This document shows positions 33,390-44,742 of a stretch of 64,000 nt of DNA, in pieces; positions within the stretch are counted from its first letter, which is position 1, and every line of letters starts with the position of its first letter. The DNA comes from Agapanthus africanus (Eukaryota > Streptophyta > Magnoliopsida > Asparagales > Amaryllidaceae), in assembly GCA_030015575.1 (NCBI GenBank), contig JASDDO010000004.1, positions 321,106,654 through 321,170,653 of the forward strand. Direction: 5' to 3'. Made by a program: the position numbers and the translations under genes. A model generated the notes under the pieces. The model saw nothing but the letters and a program-made list of their open reading frames with translations. It had not been told where the DNA came from and did no database searches.

Positions 33390-36104
33390 TGTTTCCCCCA
33401 ATCAGAGCAAAGCTCTGTTTGAATTTCAAAATTCAAAAATTGAAGCAACGCTTCAGATTCTTTGCGCTGCGCGCTGTGCACCACGTGTCAAAAGCAGACA
33501 CGCCAGTGCCAGGAGCGCTGCACACAAGGCAACGCACAAGGCAGCGCACCCCCAATCAGAGCAAAGCTCTGTTTCAAAATTCAAATTTTAAAATGAAGCA
33601 ATGCTTCAGATCCCTTGCGCTCTGCGCTGTGCGCCTTGTGTCAAACAGTGGTGCGCTAACGCAGTTACGCTGCGCTCTGTGCTGCGCGCCACGTGTCGAA
33701 CACAAGCGCGCTAGCGCAGTTGCGCTGCGCTCTGCGCTGTGCGCCACGTGTCAAACACAGGCGCGCTAGCGCCAATTGCGCCAGCGCCAATTGCGCCAGC
33801 GCCAATTGCGCCAGCACTGGAATTTAAATAATAAATTATTAATTAATCAGAATTAAAATTCTAGAAAGATCTTTCCAATCTTATTAAAATAAGAAAATTG
33901 TCTTCAGTAAAACAGAGCCCTTAGGATCAAAGATCCAACGGTGGGAAAATATCCCCAGATCAATCAGAGAAAGATCTCTGTAACTAACTTAACAAATTAA
34001 TTGGCCCTATATAAAGGCCCCTAGACTCCAAGTCTCAGACATATAGATAGACAGAAGAGAGAGAACCCTCTACAAAATTTGAGAAAAAACCTCAAAGAGA
34101 AGAAAGGTAAGCCTTTGAAGAAAGAAGATCATCTTCTTCATCTTTAAAGTTAAAGAATTTGATTCTTGCAAGAACAGAGATGAAAACATCCACTAAAAGA
34201 AGAATTCTCTTCTAAAAAGATCAAAGATCTAAGAACAAGATCAAGATCTTCTATAAAAAAGAAAAAGATCAAAAAGGATCTAAATATAAAAGATTAAAAG
34301 AAGTAATTTACTTCATTCTTAGATCTTTTGATCTATATAAAGGCACAGCCTTTTGATAAGAGCAAGAACTTTGGTTCTTGAATCTTGAGGTAAAACCTCT
34401 TTTTAGAAAACAAACAACTTGTTTTTTTGATCTGAATTGGATCAAAATGCGCTAAGCGCTATTGGACAGTGCCTTGCACTTTTGAAATGCGCCTTTGCGC
34501 TCCTTGGACTGGCGCACGTCACCAGAACGCGCCACGTGTCAACCACAGACACAATATGTGCTTTGTGATTCTAAAATAGCGCACTGCGCTCTTGGGCTGG
34601 CGCACTGCGCCAGAGCGCGCCACGTATCATTCACTGGTGCAGCGCACTGGCGCAACACACTCAGAAAGCGAAACAAACTTGCGCTTAGCGCAGAGCGTGA
34701 CACGCGTCACTTTCTCATGCGCTAGCGCATTGCTCTCTTTAATTGGCGCAAAACGTCTGACAAGCCATGTGGCGCACTATCAGACCAATGTAAATGCTAT
34801 GCATTATTAAAAAAGGTCAGAGCCCAAGTAAAGGCCTAACAGACCAAATATAAATGCTATGCATTATAAAAGGGCAGTTCCTAAGTAAAAGCCTAAAAGG
34901 TAGAACATGGATAAAATGTTAAATATTTTAACTGGACTTAGCCCAATTCTGGCCATAAGTCCTCAATATAAATTGAACTGAGCACAATTACTCTCCCAAT
35001 CAATTTACACCCAGTTCGAGGGTACATCTCTTTACTCCTCTGACATCTGTCGTTGTAATCCTTCAACGTCATCAGAGAGGTGACGGGTCCCAACAACCAC
35101 ACATTGCTACGGACTGTGGGGTCCTTAAACTCATGGACTATGACGTCCTTAACCTCGACCGTGATGTCTTAAAACTAATACCGGACTATGATGTCCTTAA
35201 CCTCGACCGTGATGTCTTAAAACTAATACCGGACTATGATGTCCTTAACCTTGACCGTGATGTCTTAAAACTAACATCGGACTATGAGGTCCTTAAGCTC
35301 ATGGACTATGACGTCCTTAACCTCGAACGTGATGTATTAAAACTAACACCGGACTGTGAGGTCCTTAAGCTCACGGACTATGACGTCCTTAACCTCGACC
35401 GTGATGTCTTAAAACTAACACCGGACTGTGAGGTCCTTAAGCTCACGGACTATGACGTCCTTAACCTTGACCGCAATGTCTTAAAACTAGCATCGTACCG
35501 CAATGTCCTTAAACTACTTATCGACCGCAATGTCACTAAACTAAACAATAGAGCCCCCCAATTGCCCTCTTGTCGGATCTAATCGATCCCGTTAAGTCGA
35601 TCTTAGTCTAAAATTAGACTAACGTGTCCTAAACGAATGTTTAAGTTGATCTTAGCCTCAAATAAGGTTAACGTATCCTTAAACACCCCCCCAAACCTAA
35701 ATCTAAGAAAGATACGGATTTGGACTAATCCACGTCCTACGGGCGACAACACAAATTAGTCTCCATATACAATCCACGGGAAACCAAACACAAAATAAAC
35801 ACACACGACAAGAAGTGACCATATGGAGAAGGAGATAGTTGTTACCGCGATGCGGTAGCGTAATTAACTGCAGGGGCTTGCGCCTGCAGAGAAGAGCGTC
35901 CCCACAATCAAAAACCTCTCAAGCGAGGGGGAATTTGACGAAGTCTGCTACATCGGCCGCATCCGTCTAAACCTTCGATACACGGTGCCATAAATCAACT
36001 TGGCATCTTCGGAGAGGTGGATGGATAGCACCAATTAGCATCTGTCCCAAATTTCAGGCAAGACGGACCTACGCAGTCGCGTCTCCGTTGTTCGGAGGGG
36101 AACA
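33390..36104 (+). repeat. 3' LTR of element C
   Basis: 2715 bp, TGTTTCCCCC...GGGGAACA. It is a diverged relative of the B LTR: G-box-rich U3 (CACGTG near 33482, 33690, 33744), TATA at 34008-34018, an array of 48-bp units (about 35110-35545) made of GGAC-N6-GTCC-type hairpins, and the conserved terminal hairpins. The 149-codon frame at 35133-35582 is the translation of that array, not a gene. Confidence 0.88.
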
Positions 36105-38099
36105 ACTGACACTTTTACATACATGATATTGTATTTGGATAAGGATAATGGAGGTGGTGACTCTTATTCCATTTCACGTATACCTTGCAATAGCCACATG
36201 TACATCATGCATACATACTGACATGTACACCCACATACCTGTTATAGCTACATGTATATCATGCATACCTACTGACATGTACACCCACCTATTTTGCTAT
36301 AGCTTCATATACCCTAAGTGGTATTGTTTTGACATGTGATATTGAGACGATGATTGTTGTGATATTGCGCTTATGAAATGCATCATACCTACTTTCTTAC
36401 AAGTAGATACTTATACCTTGCTACAGTTACATGTACACCTTATATGATGCTGCACTTGATTTCGGAGGTTTTAGGAACCGCATGATATATTTTAAAGTTG
36501 GATTCATTTAAAAGAGCGGTTTTCTCTTAATATGCTCATATCGCTGTTTTATGTTGCATATATCAGTTTTTCATGGATTTTCGCATTGAGATATGGATTT
36601 CATATGATTATGGATTTGAGAACCGTGGGGTGTTTCGAGAAATTTTTGTATTGTTTGAAAACCCGGTTTCTCTTGATATGAAATTTCAGTGCGTCCACCA
36701 TGTGATTTCTCGGTTATGAGATTGGCATGTGATACCCGATTCGAGGAGCGGGAGGCACCATCTGCGGGTGCATGGTGGACCCGGTATGTTACCCAGGGAC
36801 GAAAGATGATATCGTGGTGTAGACGATGATCCTGGCAGAGGGACCACTACCTACCGGTGATATTATTTGGACTCGGCGGATATCTGGGGGATACCGATAG
36901 GAGTCATATTCAGACATGCTATGTGGATTGCGGGTGTCGATGTAGACACTCAGGTTCTATGAGATGTACTGACATCAGGGCCGGTCATGGTGACAGCGCC
37001 TGACAGATGAGTATTTACGTGTCGATGTTAGACACGGGTTTCATGATTTTTACATATTGTCGATGGACATACGTGGATGATATCCTCATATATTTACATG
37101 CATATGTTTTCATGAGTTTTTGGATGTCGATGTTTGACACTCAAGTTCCATGAAACTTACAGGATATGAGGGCCGATCTGAGGATGCGGTACCTGAGGAT
37201 TTTGGGATTTGATGTGTCAGTGAGGGACACTGGGATTTTCCATGCTGATGATTTTTGCATGAGGTTTTATTATATCATCCCACACTCAGGATTATTTTGA
37301 TTTGCATTTCTTCATGTAGTTGTAGTACCTTGATGATGTACCTTTACATAATTGTTGCATATTCATATTGCCATAGTTATGCTATCAGATTACATGTGAT
37401 AGATTTATCGCTGTTCGTGCATACTTACGATTACAGTATGATGTTATTTACTATTCACGAGTTGGCAACTCACCCCCATTATGCCACAGTGTTTTGCAGG
37501 ACTTACCTTCAGAGTAGTCGCGGCGGGCGCCTTATCATCTATACTTTTACGGATACCGCTACGGTTGGCTGTGAGGCCTTTGCTTTTAGGTGGGTTCGCG
37601 GTTATCCGTTTATGTACATTAGATATCTTTTTGTTGGATCTAGTATTCTCCATCTACCACTTCATGTATTCGACTTAGAAACGAGTTGTGAGGATCGGTG
37701 TCATATATTTTGGTGACTTTGGGTACCGTGCTTGTTGGAGCCTGTTTTGTTGTTAAGTTTTTACCTTCTTATGCTGTTTTCATTCATATTTCTTCGCTTC
37801 AGCGTCGTATATATATCTTGTGGTGGTTGTCTCCACCGTTAGGCGTGAGTTGCTCCCATTTAGGATGCTTTATTTATATTCTATGTTGTACCCATTTTCG
37901 GGGCTAGTTTTTACAAAGGAGGTGCTGCCGAAATTTTCAAGAACGAAAACTAAAGTTAAAGATTTTTACTTGAGAATTTCTCCGCTTATCCAGTTTTGGA
38001 TGGTTTAGATTTCTGGGTTTCGGCTTACTTAAGTTGCGTACACTTGTTGACGTTACGTAGTTTAAGTGCCGGTTACGAGCTAAACTTTTGGTCGTGACA
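36105..38099 (+). repeat. Right part of the 5' LTR of element D
   Basis: Matches 46480-48498. It ends GTCGTGACA before the PBS. It contains four GTGTC/GACAC-type stem-loops (36934-36949, 37019-37035, 37125-37139, 37214-37230). The 153-codon frame at 37255-37716 recurs in the other LTR as a copy and is not supported as a gene. Confidence 0.9.
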
Positions 38100-38103
38100 A
38101 AGT

Positions 38104-38115
38104 TGGTATGAGAGC
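38104..38115 (+). other. Primer binding site of element D
   Basis: TGGTATGAGAGC, four bases after the LTR end, differs by one base from the initiator Met tRNA site TGGTATCAGAGC. Confidence 0.7.
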
Positions 38116-38336
38116 GCTAGGTTTTTCCTTTCGGAGTAAAGGATGACCTTGGTATGATGGAGTAGGTAGCTTAAGCAGAGTAACGTAGAGTGTGTATGTT
38201 CCGCGGCATACTTACCACACGGTACTCCACCTAAGTGACCTTAGGACTTATTGATTGAAATTCCTTTCGTGATTGTTACATCCTTATGATTCGATTTTTG
38301 TGTCCTTATCGAATCTTGTTTCAATTTCTAGTCTAT

Positions 38337-39493
38337 ATGCCGCCGAAGACTGTGAGGGCACAGAGAGCGGCCGCGAGGGCCGAGATCAGAGTTGACTCCT
38401 CTAAGACGAGGATGACCAGGGCGGTACGCCTGTTGTACCGGAGCACATTGCTATGTTTGGGGATGGTATGCAGGACCTGCGCCAGATGATAGGGTCTTTA
38501 GTTGAGGCCATTCGAGCGTAGGGGCAGGCGGTTGTTCCACCCGTTGTGGGGGCCGCGATGGTACCTACTGTTCCGGCAGTCATAGCTACAGCTCCGGAGG
38601 TTATCACCGTGTCACTGTCAGAGTTCATGAGGATGAGGCCTCCGGTTTTCACTGGCACAGATGCAGCCGAGGATCCGCAGTCGTTTATCAACTGGATGGC
38701 CAGGATATGTCGTTCGCTCCGATGCTCCGACGCGAGATGGGTGGAGTTCGGGAGCTTCCGTCTAGAGGGTCTGGCCCAGAAGTGGTGTGAGTCCTTGGAG
38801 AGGGGCAGAGCCGCGGGTCTTGCTTCTATGACCCGGGCAAAGTTTGTGACGGTGTTTCACGCCCGTTTTCTTCCACCGAGTGTCAGGGATGCGCGAGCGT
38901 GCAGATTCTAGTCGTTACGCCAGACTCCGGGGATGACGGTGGCTGAGTACGATGTACTGTTTACCGAGTTGTCTGTGTATGCTCCGTACTTGGTAGCGAC
39001 TGAGGAGATGAAGGCGAAGAGGTTTGTTCGAGGCTTGCTTACCCAGTTGTTCCTAGCCATCAGCATTCAGCATTGTGACACGTATGTTGTAGCGGTGGAC
39101 GCAGCCCTTTTTGTTGAGGAGCGTCTTTCGGAGGCGTTGATTGTTCCGGCACCGAAGAAGGTTCGTACAGATGTTTCAGCATGGAGACATAGGTTTCCAC
39201 GCCGCAGCAGAGTTCCTTCAGACTTGGGGTATAGCAGAGACGTGGAACGGGGCCATTTATTCAGCTCTTATCCCCAGGAGGGTCAGCGGCCGACTTATGG
39301 GTGCTATGGGTGTGGCAGTCTACATCACCTTGTTAGGGATTGTACCATGATACACCAGCGAAGGATAGCCGTTCCTCAAGTTACCTTACTACTTTCTCTG
39401 CCTCAGAAAGCGTTGTCGCTTATGCCTGTTGTTGCCCCGCGTCAGACTCCTGCTCAGAGAGGTCGTGGTCACGGTGGTTTTGTGCCGAGATGA
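38337..39493 (+). pseudogene. gag: gag part of element D
   Basis: Starts MPPKTVRAQR at 38337, shifts frame near 38440-38500, then reads the Ty3 capsid-type domain (F.G.....P..FINWM....R.L.C; VEF.SFRLEG.A..W). It continues in one frame across stops at 38518-38520 and 38909-38911 to a zinc knuckle CX2CX4HX4C at 39301-39342. A TGA at 39491-39493 in a Gly/Arg-rich tail looks like CGA to TGA. Gag would form the particle and bind RNA. No function is expected now. Confidence 0.8.
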
Positions 39494-39553
39494 GGAGGTG
39501 GCGGAGGCAGAGGACAGCCAGTAGCCGGAAGAGGGCAGGCTCGAGTTTTTGCC

Positions 39554-42080
39554 TTGACTCATCAGGATGCGCAGGCATCCAATGCTGTGGTTTCAGGTAT
39601 CCTTTCTGTATGTTCTTTTGATGCACATGTTCTTTTTGATCCGGGATCTACGCATTCGTATGTTTCTACGCACTTCGTGCCGAAGTTAGGCCGAGAGTCA
39701 TGTTTGCTAGATCAGCCACTTGTCGTGACTACTCCTGTTGGAGAGTCGTTTGTTGCGCGATACGTGTTCCAGTCGTGTGCTGTTCGTATAGGAGATAGAG
39801 ATTTGTCCATCGGCTTGATCCTTCTTGAGATGTTGGACTTCGACATTCTCCTGGGCATGGACTGGTTAGCTACTTGCTACGTGTCTATGGACTGTCGCGA
39901 GAAAATGGTTAGGTTTTGTTTTCTCGGCGATTCAGTGTTTGTTGTGCAGGGAGACCGTGGTGCAGCCCCTCACAGTTTGATTCTGTCCTTTGCGCTAATC
40001 GGCTTTTGAGGAGAGGATGTCGGGGATTCTTGGCTTTCATTCATGATACTGGAGACACAGTGGAGTGGTTGGACCGGGTTCCTACCGTGCGAGAGTTTCC
40101 CGACGTTTTTCCAGATGAGTTACCTGGGTTGCCGCCAGAGCACGATATTGAGTTTTGCATTGATCTAATTCCCGGCACGGGGCCTATTTCTATATCACCT
40201 TATCGGATGGCTCCGGTGGAGCTTAGAGAGATTAAAGATCAATTGCAAGAGTTGCTTGATAGGGGACTTGTGCGTCCGAGTGTTTCGCCGTGGGGAGCTC
40301 CTGTTGTGTTCGTCGAGAAGAAGGACGGCAGTTTGTGGTTGTGTATGGATTATCATCAATTGAACCGAGTTACGGTGCAGAATAGGTATCATTTACCTCG
40401 CATTGACGATTTATTTGATCAGCTCCAGGGTGCGAAACATTTTTCTAAGATTGATTTGCGTTCGGGTTATCATCAGTTGCGGGTTTGGAATGATGACATT
40501 CCGAAGACTGCTTTTCGTACACGCTATGGGCATTATGAGTTTTTGGTGATGTTGTTCGGACTCACCAATGCGCCGGCAGCGTTCACGGATCTAATGAACC
40601 GGATTTTCAGGTCGTTCCTTGACCAGTTCATTATTGTGTTTATTGATGATATTCTGGTCTACTCTAGGAGTCGTGAGGTGCATGAGCAACACTTGAGGAT
40701 TGCTTTGCAGACATTGAGAGAGCACCAGCTGTATGCTAAATTCTCAAAGTGCGCATTTTGGCTTGATGGAGTTGATTTCCTGGGTCATGTGGTGACTGGA
40801 GATGGTATTCTTGTCGACCCGAGGAAGATCGAGGCTATGCAGCTTTGGCCCAGACCTGTATCTGTAACTGAGGTCCGCAGCTTTTTGGGCTTAGCTGGTT
40901 ATTATCGCCGTTTCGTGCAGGATTTTTCGAGTATCGCTGCACCGCTGACCGGACTGACCCGAAAGAGGGTTCCTTTTCTTTGGAATGATGCGTGCGAGCA
41001 GAGTTTTCAGCAGTTGAAGACTCGGTTGACGACGACACCAGTTTTATCTTTGCCTTCTGGATCGGTCGGCTATGTTGTTTACTGTGATGCTTTTCGGGTG
41101 GGGCTCGGTTGTGTTTTGATGCAGCATGATAGAGTGATTGCTTATGCTTCTAGGCAGCTGAAGAAGCACGAGTAGAATTACCCCACTCACGATCTTGAGA
41201 TGGCCGCGGTGGTCTTTGCGCTGAAGATTTGGAGACACTACTTGTACGGGGAGTCGTGTCAGATTTTCATGGACCATAAGAGCTTGAAGTACATCTTCCA
41301 GCAGCGGGATCTGAATCTGAGACAGCGCCGTTGGATGGAGCTTGTGAAGAATTATGATTGTGAGATCCTTTATCACCCGGGCAAGGCGAATGTGGTAGCT
41401 GATGCTTTGAGTCATAGGCCCCAGGGTAGCTTGTCCCAGTTGAGCGCAGTTCGGCGACTGTCTTCTGCAAATTGGCAGATCTTGTGCGATGGTAGAGTAC
41501 AGTTTGAGTTCACTTCCGCTGGGGGACAGCTTGCTCATGTCTGCGCCCGTCCACTACTTATTGATCGTATTCGTGAGGCGCAGCCCAGTGATGCCTGTTT
41601 GTCTGAGATTCTTGAGCTTGTTCGGCATGGTATAATTTCGAGTTCATGATTGATGACCAGGGTGTGCTGTGATGCAGGACTCACTTGTGTGTACCAGATA
41701 CTGATGGTTTGAGATGCGAGATCCTAGAGTAGGCACATCAGTCAGCCTTTAGCGTTCATCCAGGTTCCACCAAGATGTACCGTGACTTGAGAGACTTTTA
41801 CTGGTGGGAAAGGATGAAGCGCGATATTTCAGACTTCGTTTTGAGGTGCCTGACTTGTCAGCAAGTCAAGGCTGAGCATCAGAGGCCGGCAGGTGAGTTG
41901 CAGCCTTTACTCGTTCCGGAGTGGAAATGGGAGCAGATTTCCATGGACTTCGTGGTGGGTCTACCCAGGACCAGTCGAGGGTATGACTCCATTTGGGTGA
42001 TTTTTGACCGGTTGACGAAAGCTGCTCACTTCCTTCCAGTAAAGACCACTTTCGGTTATGCTCAGTTGTACATAGATGAG
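39554..42080 (+). pseudogene. pol: Protease, RT, RNase H and N-terminal integrase of element D
   Basis: Protease: LFDPGS at about 39628, with the catalytic Asp kept. A frameshift near 39990 leads into RT (about 40060-40900) with FIDD at 40639-40650 and the [11 protein letters not shown] and [11 protein letters not shown] motifs. RNase H follows (YCDA...GLGCVL, then the HPGKAN.VADALS end), with TAG at 41173-41175. Frameshifts at 41650-41760 precede integrase, whose HPGST...CX2C zinc domain and first catalytic Asp (ISMDFVVGLP) are present. The frame stops at 42080, where a solo LTR is inserted after a GAG codon. Decay is by a few stops and frameshifts, with the key RT residues intact. Confidence 0.85.
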
Positions 42081-43797
42081 TGATCGCACGCTTTTGGCGT
42101 GTCGGATGTTCAAAGTTCTAGAGTTATAACCGCGATCAGGACGGTGTCGCTTTGCAGCTAGCCGGTTGAGCACGGGTCGATCCACAGGGAGATGGTTGTA
42201 TGTCCGTTCGAGTTTTAGACGAGTCAATAAAGAATGTGTATATGTTTGTTCAATTCTAACCTATGTGTTTTATATGCAAGTATAAAGTTGTTAAGAAAAT
42301 GATACGAAAGTGTAAGCTAAAGAAATCCGCACTGAAAACCTTTGAGCCGAGTCTTGACCAATTGAAGCTAGAGCAATCGGCAACAACGTGGATTAGGGTA
42401 TTTAAGCACGGTATTCGTGGAATCCGGCTTATTGACCCTTGTCCGTCCGTTCTTGTCTCTTGCTTTCGCCTCCGGCTAAACCGAACGCAACCGGTCACGG
42501 TTAGGAATCACCGTTACCTTGGTAGGGTAGGGTGCCTAACGGAGCGCTTGCGTAACGTTTGGGCGGAGTTCAAAGGAAAATAACGGGAAAAGGAAATGAG
42601 TAAAGAAACATTAACTTACAATATTGTATTTATTCTTAACAACAACATATTACAACCATTCACAAAACGAACCAAAAAGAGCAAAAGAAAAGATAAACAA
42701 AGAAAAGAAAAGAAAAGATTACAAGTAAGTAATTAAAAGTGCATGGAATTTAAGTGCATGAAAGTAAATGAGCAAGAAATGAAACTAGGAACCATAGAAC
42801 CCAAAACAAGACATGGGTTCAATAACCAAATCTTAAACTTGCAAGCTCAATTAAGAGGTTGCAAGATCAAGAAAAGGCAAAGAACTCATGGAGAATGAAG
42901 CACAAAAGAGAGAACAAATGATACAACCCCTTGAGATCAATGACCAAAGCTTAAACTTGCAAGCTCACTTAAGAGGTTGCACGATCAAGTTAATGTAGAG
43001 AGCTCAAGGGGGAAGCTAAGCAAAAAGGAATGATACAAAATAACCCTCATCTTCATTTAACATCCACTCAAAAGCTCTCACAACAATTTCATGGAGGAAA
43101 GAATGAAGAAGAAGAATAAGTAAACTAAAAACTAACAAAAAGTGGGCATAAGAATGAACACCCTTGGCTTGTCAAGTTCTGGGCAATTTATAGGCAGGAA
43201 ACAGAGAACCTAGGGCAACAATCTGTCAATATATGAAATTCCAAAACTGCCCCTGAAATTTGACCAAGTGCGGAGCCCACATGGCCGCGGTTCCGCGGCC
43301 TAAGCGCGCTTATGCCGCGGTTCCGCGGCCTTTTAGAAGGATTGTGCCTTCATCTTTTGTCGTATCCCCTGGTTTGTGGTCCTCTTCAGTGTGGTATAGT
43401 ACTTTTCTCAGAAGCTCTTCACAATTCTTCCAGAATTTCAGAAGATCAAAAAGGTGATGTAATGTGGATCTTTTTCCATGATTTCCTCGAGCTCCGCGTA
43501 GATATGTTGGATCTTGTGTTGACATTGAGCTTTGTGCATGAAAATAAAATCGATTTGCCATTTTGTCCCTTAAACTGGTGTGCGGCAACATACGGATAGA
43601 GAGCGGAGACCCGTGTTTTATCTGTGGTTGGCAGTAATCCGGAATTTGTCGTACTTTTTCATGAATTTCACTGTTTAGAGCTGAGAACCAGTATTCTGCA
43701 AATATATAGCAAACACTGATCAAAAGGTACCTGCCTATAAACAAACGAGCGTAAGAATGGGCGGTATAAAATGCAATATTCTGGTATGAACAATGAT
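42076..43797 (-). mobile_element. Athila-like solo LTR inside the integrase of element D
   Basis: The insert 42081-43792 (1712 bp) has TG...CA ends and imperfect TSDs ATGAG (42076-42080) and ATGAT (43793-43797). Removing it restores the integrase frame. On the minus strand it starts TGTTCATACC, has a TATA box CCTATAAATTG (43194-43184), and near its end TCCCTGTGGATCGACCCG, later GACACC and a GCGGTTA. I associate these with U5 of Athila-lineage LTRs, and they align with the solo LTR at 54901-56470. A CCGCGG palindrome pair lies at 43283-43330. No gene. Confidence 0.85.
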
Positions 43798-44703
43798 ATT
43801 ATGCGTTTGCACGGTGTTCTCAGATGCATCGTATCCGACATAGGCACCCAGTTTACTAGCCGTCTTTGGCAGAAGCTTCAGGAAGCTTTGGGTATCCGGT
43901 TGAGTTTTAGCATCGCTTTTCATCCACAGACCGACGGTCAGTCAGAGCGGACTATACAGACTCTGGAGGATATGCTTCGGGCGTGTGTGCTTGATTTTGG
44001 TGGCAGTTGGGATCGTCACTTGCCGTTGATTGAGTTCTCCTACAACAACAACTTTTAAGTGACTATTCAAATGGCACCTTTTGAGGCTTTGTATGGTAGG
44101 AAGTGTCAATCTCCAGTCTGTTGGACCGAGCTCGGCGAGAGTAGGGTTTTAGGACCCCAGCTAGTTCAGGAGACAACGGAGAAGATCCAGCTGATACAGG
44201 ACAGGATGAGAGCAGTCCAGTGCAGGCAGAAGTCTTATGCCGACCGTCGTCGTCGCAGACTTGAGTTCGCAGTGGGGGATCTTGTATTCCTGAGGATTTC
44301 TCCGATGAAGGGCGTTATGCGATTTGGGAAGAGGGGGAAGCTCAGTCCCAGATTTGTAGGTCCTTTCGAGATCCTTGAGCGAGTGGGTTCTGTTGTTTAT
44401 CGTTTGGCGCTCCCGCCTAGTTTTCCGGACGTTCACCCCGTTTTCCATGTGTCAATACTTCGTAGATACCTTCATGATCCTTCTCACATGATTCAGCACC
44501 AGAACGTTCAGCTTGAGCGCGATCTTTCATTCACCGAGTAGCCGGTAGTTATTTTGGATCGGCAGGTGAAGAAACTTCAGTCAAAGGTCTTGCCATCTAT
44601 GAAGGTTCTTTGGCGTAACCAAACTGGTGAGGAGATCACTTGGGAGGCCGAGAGCGATATGCGGAAGAAATTCCCTTATCTCTTCGAAGGTACGCGTAGT
44701 TAA
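43798..44703 (+). pseudogene. pol: C-terminal integrase and chromodomain of element D
   Basis: Continues the integrase core with the second Asp (VSD.GTQFTS) and catalytic Glu ([13 protein letters not shown]). It is broken by TAA at 44056-44058, then the GPF.I..R.G...Y.L.LP domain, TAG at 44539-44541, and a chromodomain-like tail ending at TAA 44701-44703. The chromodomain would guide integration to heterochromatin (family knowledge). Confidence 0.85.
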
Positions 44704-44730
44704 ATTTTAATTTGGGGACCGAATTTCTTT

Positions 44731-44742
44731 AAGGAGGGAGAT
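44731..44742 (+). other. Polypurine tract of element D
   Basis: AAGGAGGGAGAT directly before the LTR start TGTAACG. Confidence 0.85.

Larger units (their letters stand above)
11675..36104 (+). mobile_element. Element C: Tat-lineage Ty3/gypsy element, 3' part, hosting A and B
   Basis: Visible pieces are internal DNA 11675-14378, internal DNA 30214-33389 and the 3' LTR 33390-36104. Element A interrupts it on the left, so its 5' LTR, gag and any pol lie outside the window. Element B interrupts its antisense gene. It is assigned to the same family as B from the shared LTR architecture, the PPT-like GGTGGAGGGG before the LTR, the same LTR termini (TGTTT...GGGGAACA) and the shared antisense promoter region. 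It is inserted in D's 5' LTR; the base run after its end (ACTGA) matches GCTGA at the equivalent place in D's other LTR, consistent with a decayed TSD. Confidence 0.85.

Noticed and set aside
35133..35582. 149-codon ORF with a DYDVLNLDRDVLKL repeat
   Set aside because: It is the translation of a 48-bp LTR tandem array. The period is divisible by three, so the frame stays open. No gene signals.
37255..37716. 153-codon ORF, repeated at 47631-48092
   Set aside because: Both are the same place in the two LTRs of element D; similarity comes from LTR duplication. No start context, domain or protein-like composition.
43260..43599. ORFs of 65 and 95 codons in the solo LTR
   Set aside because: Inside an LTR with promoter-like content; no domain or gene signals.
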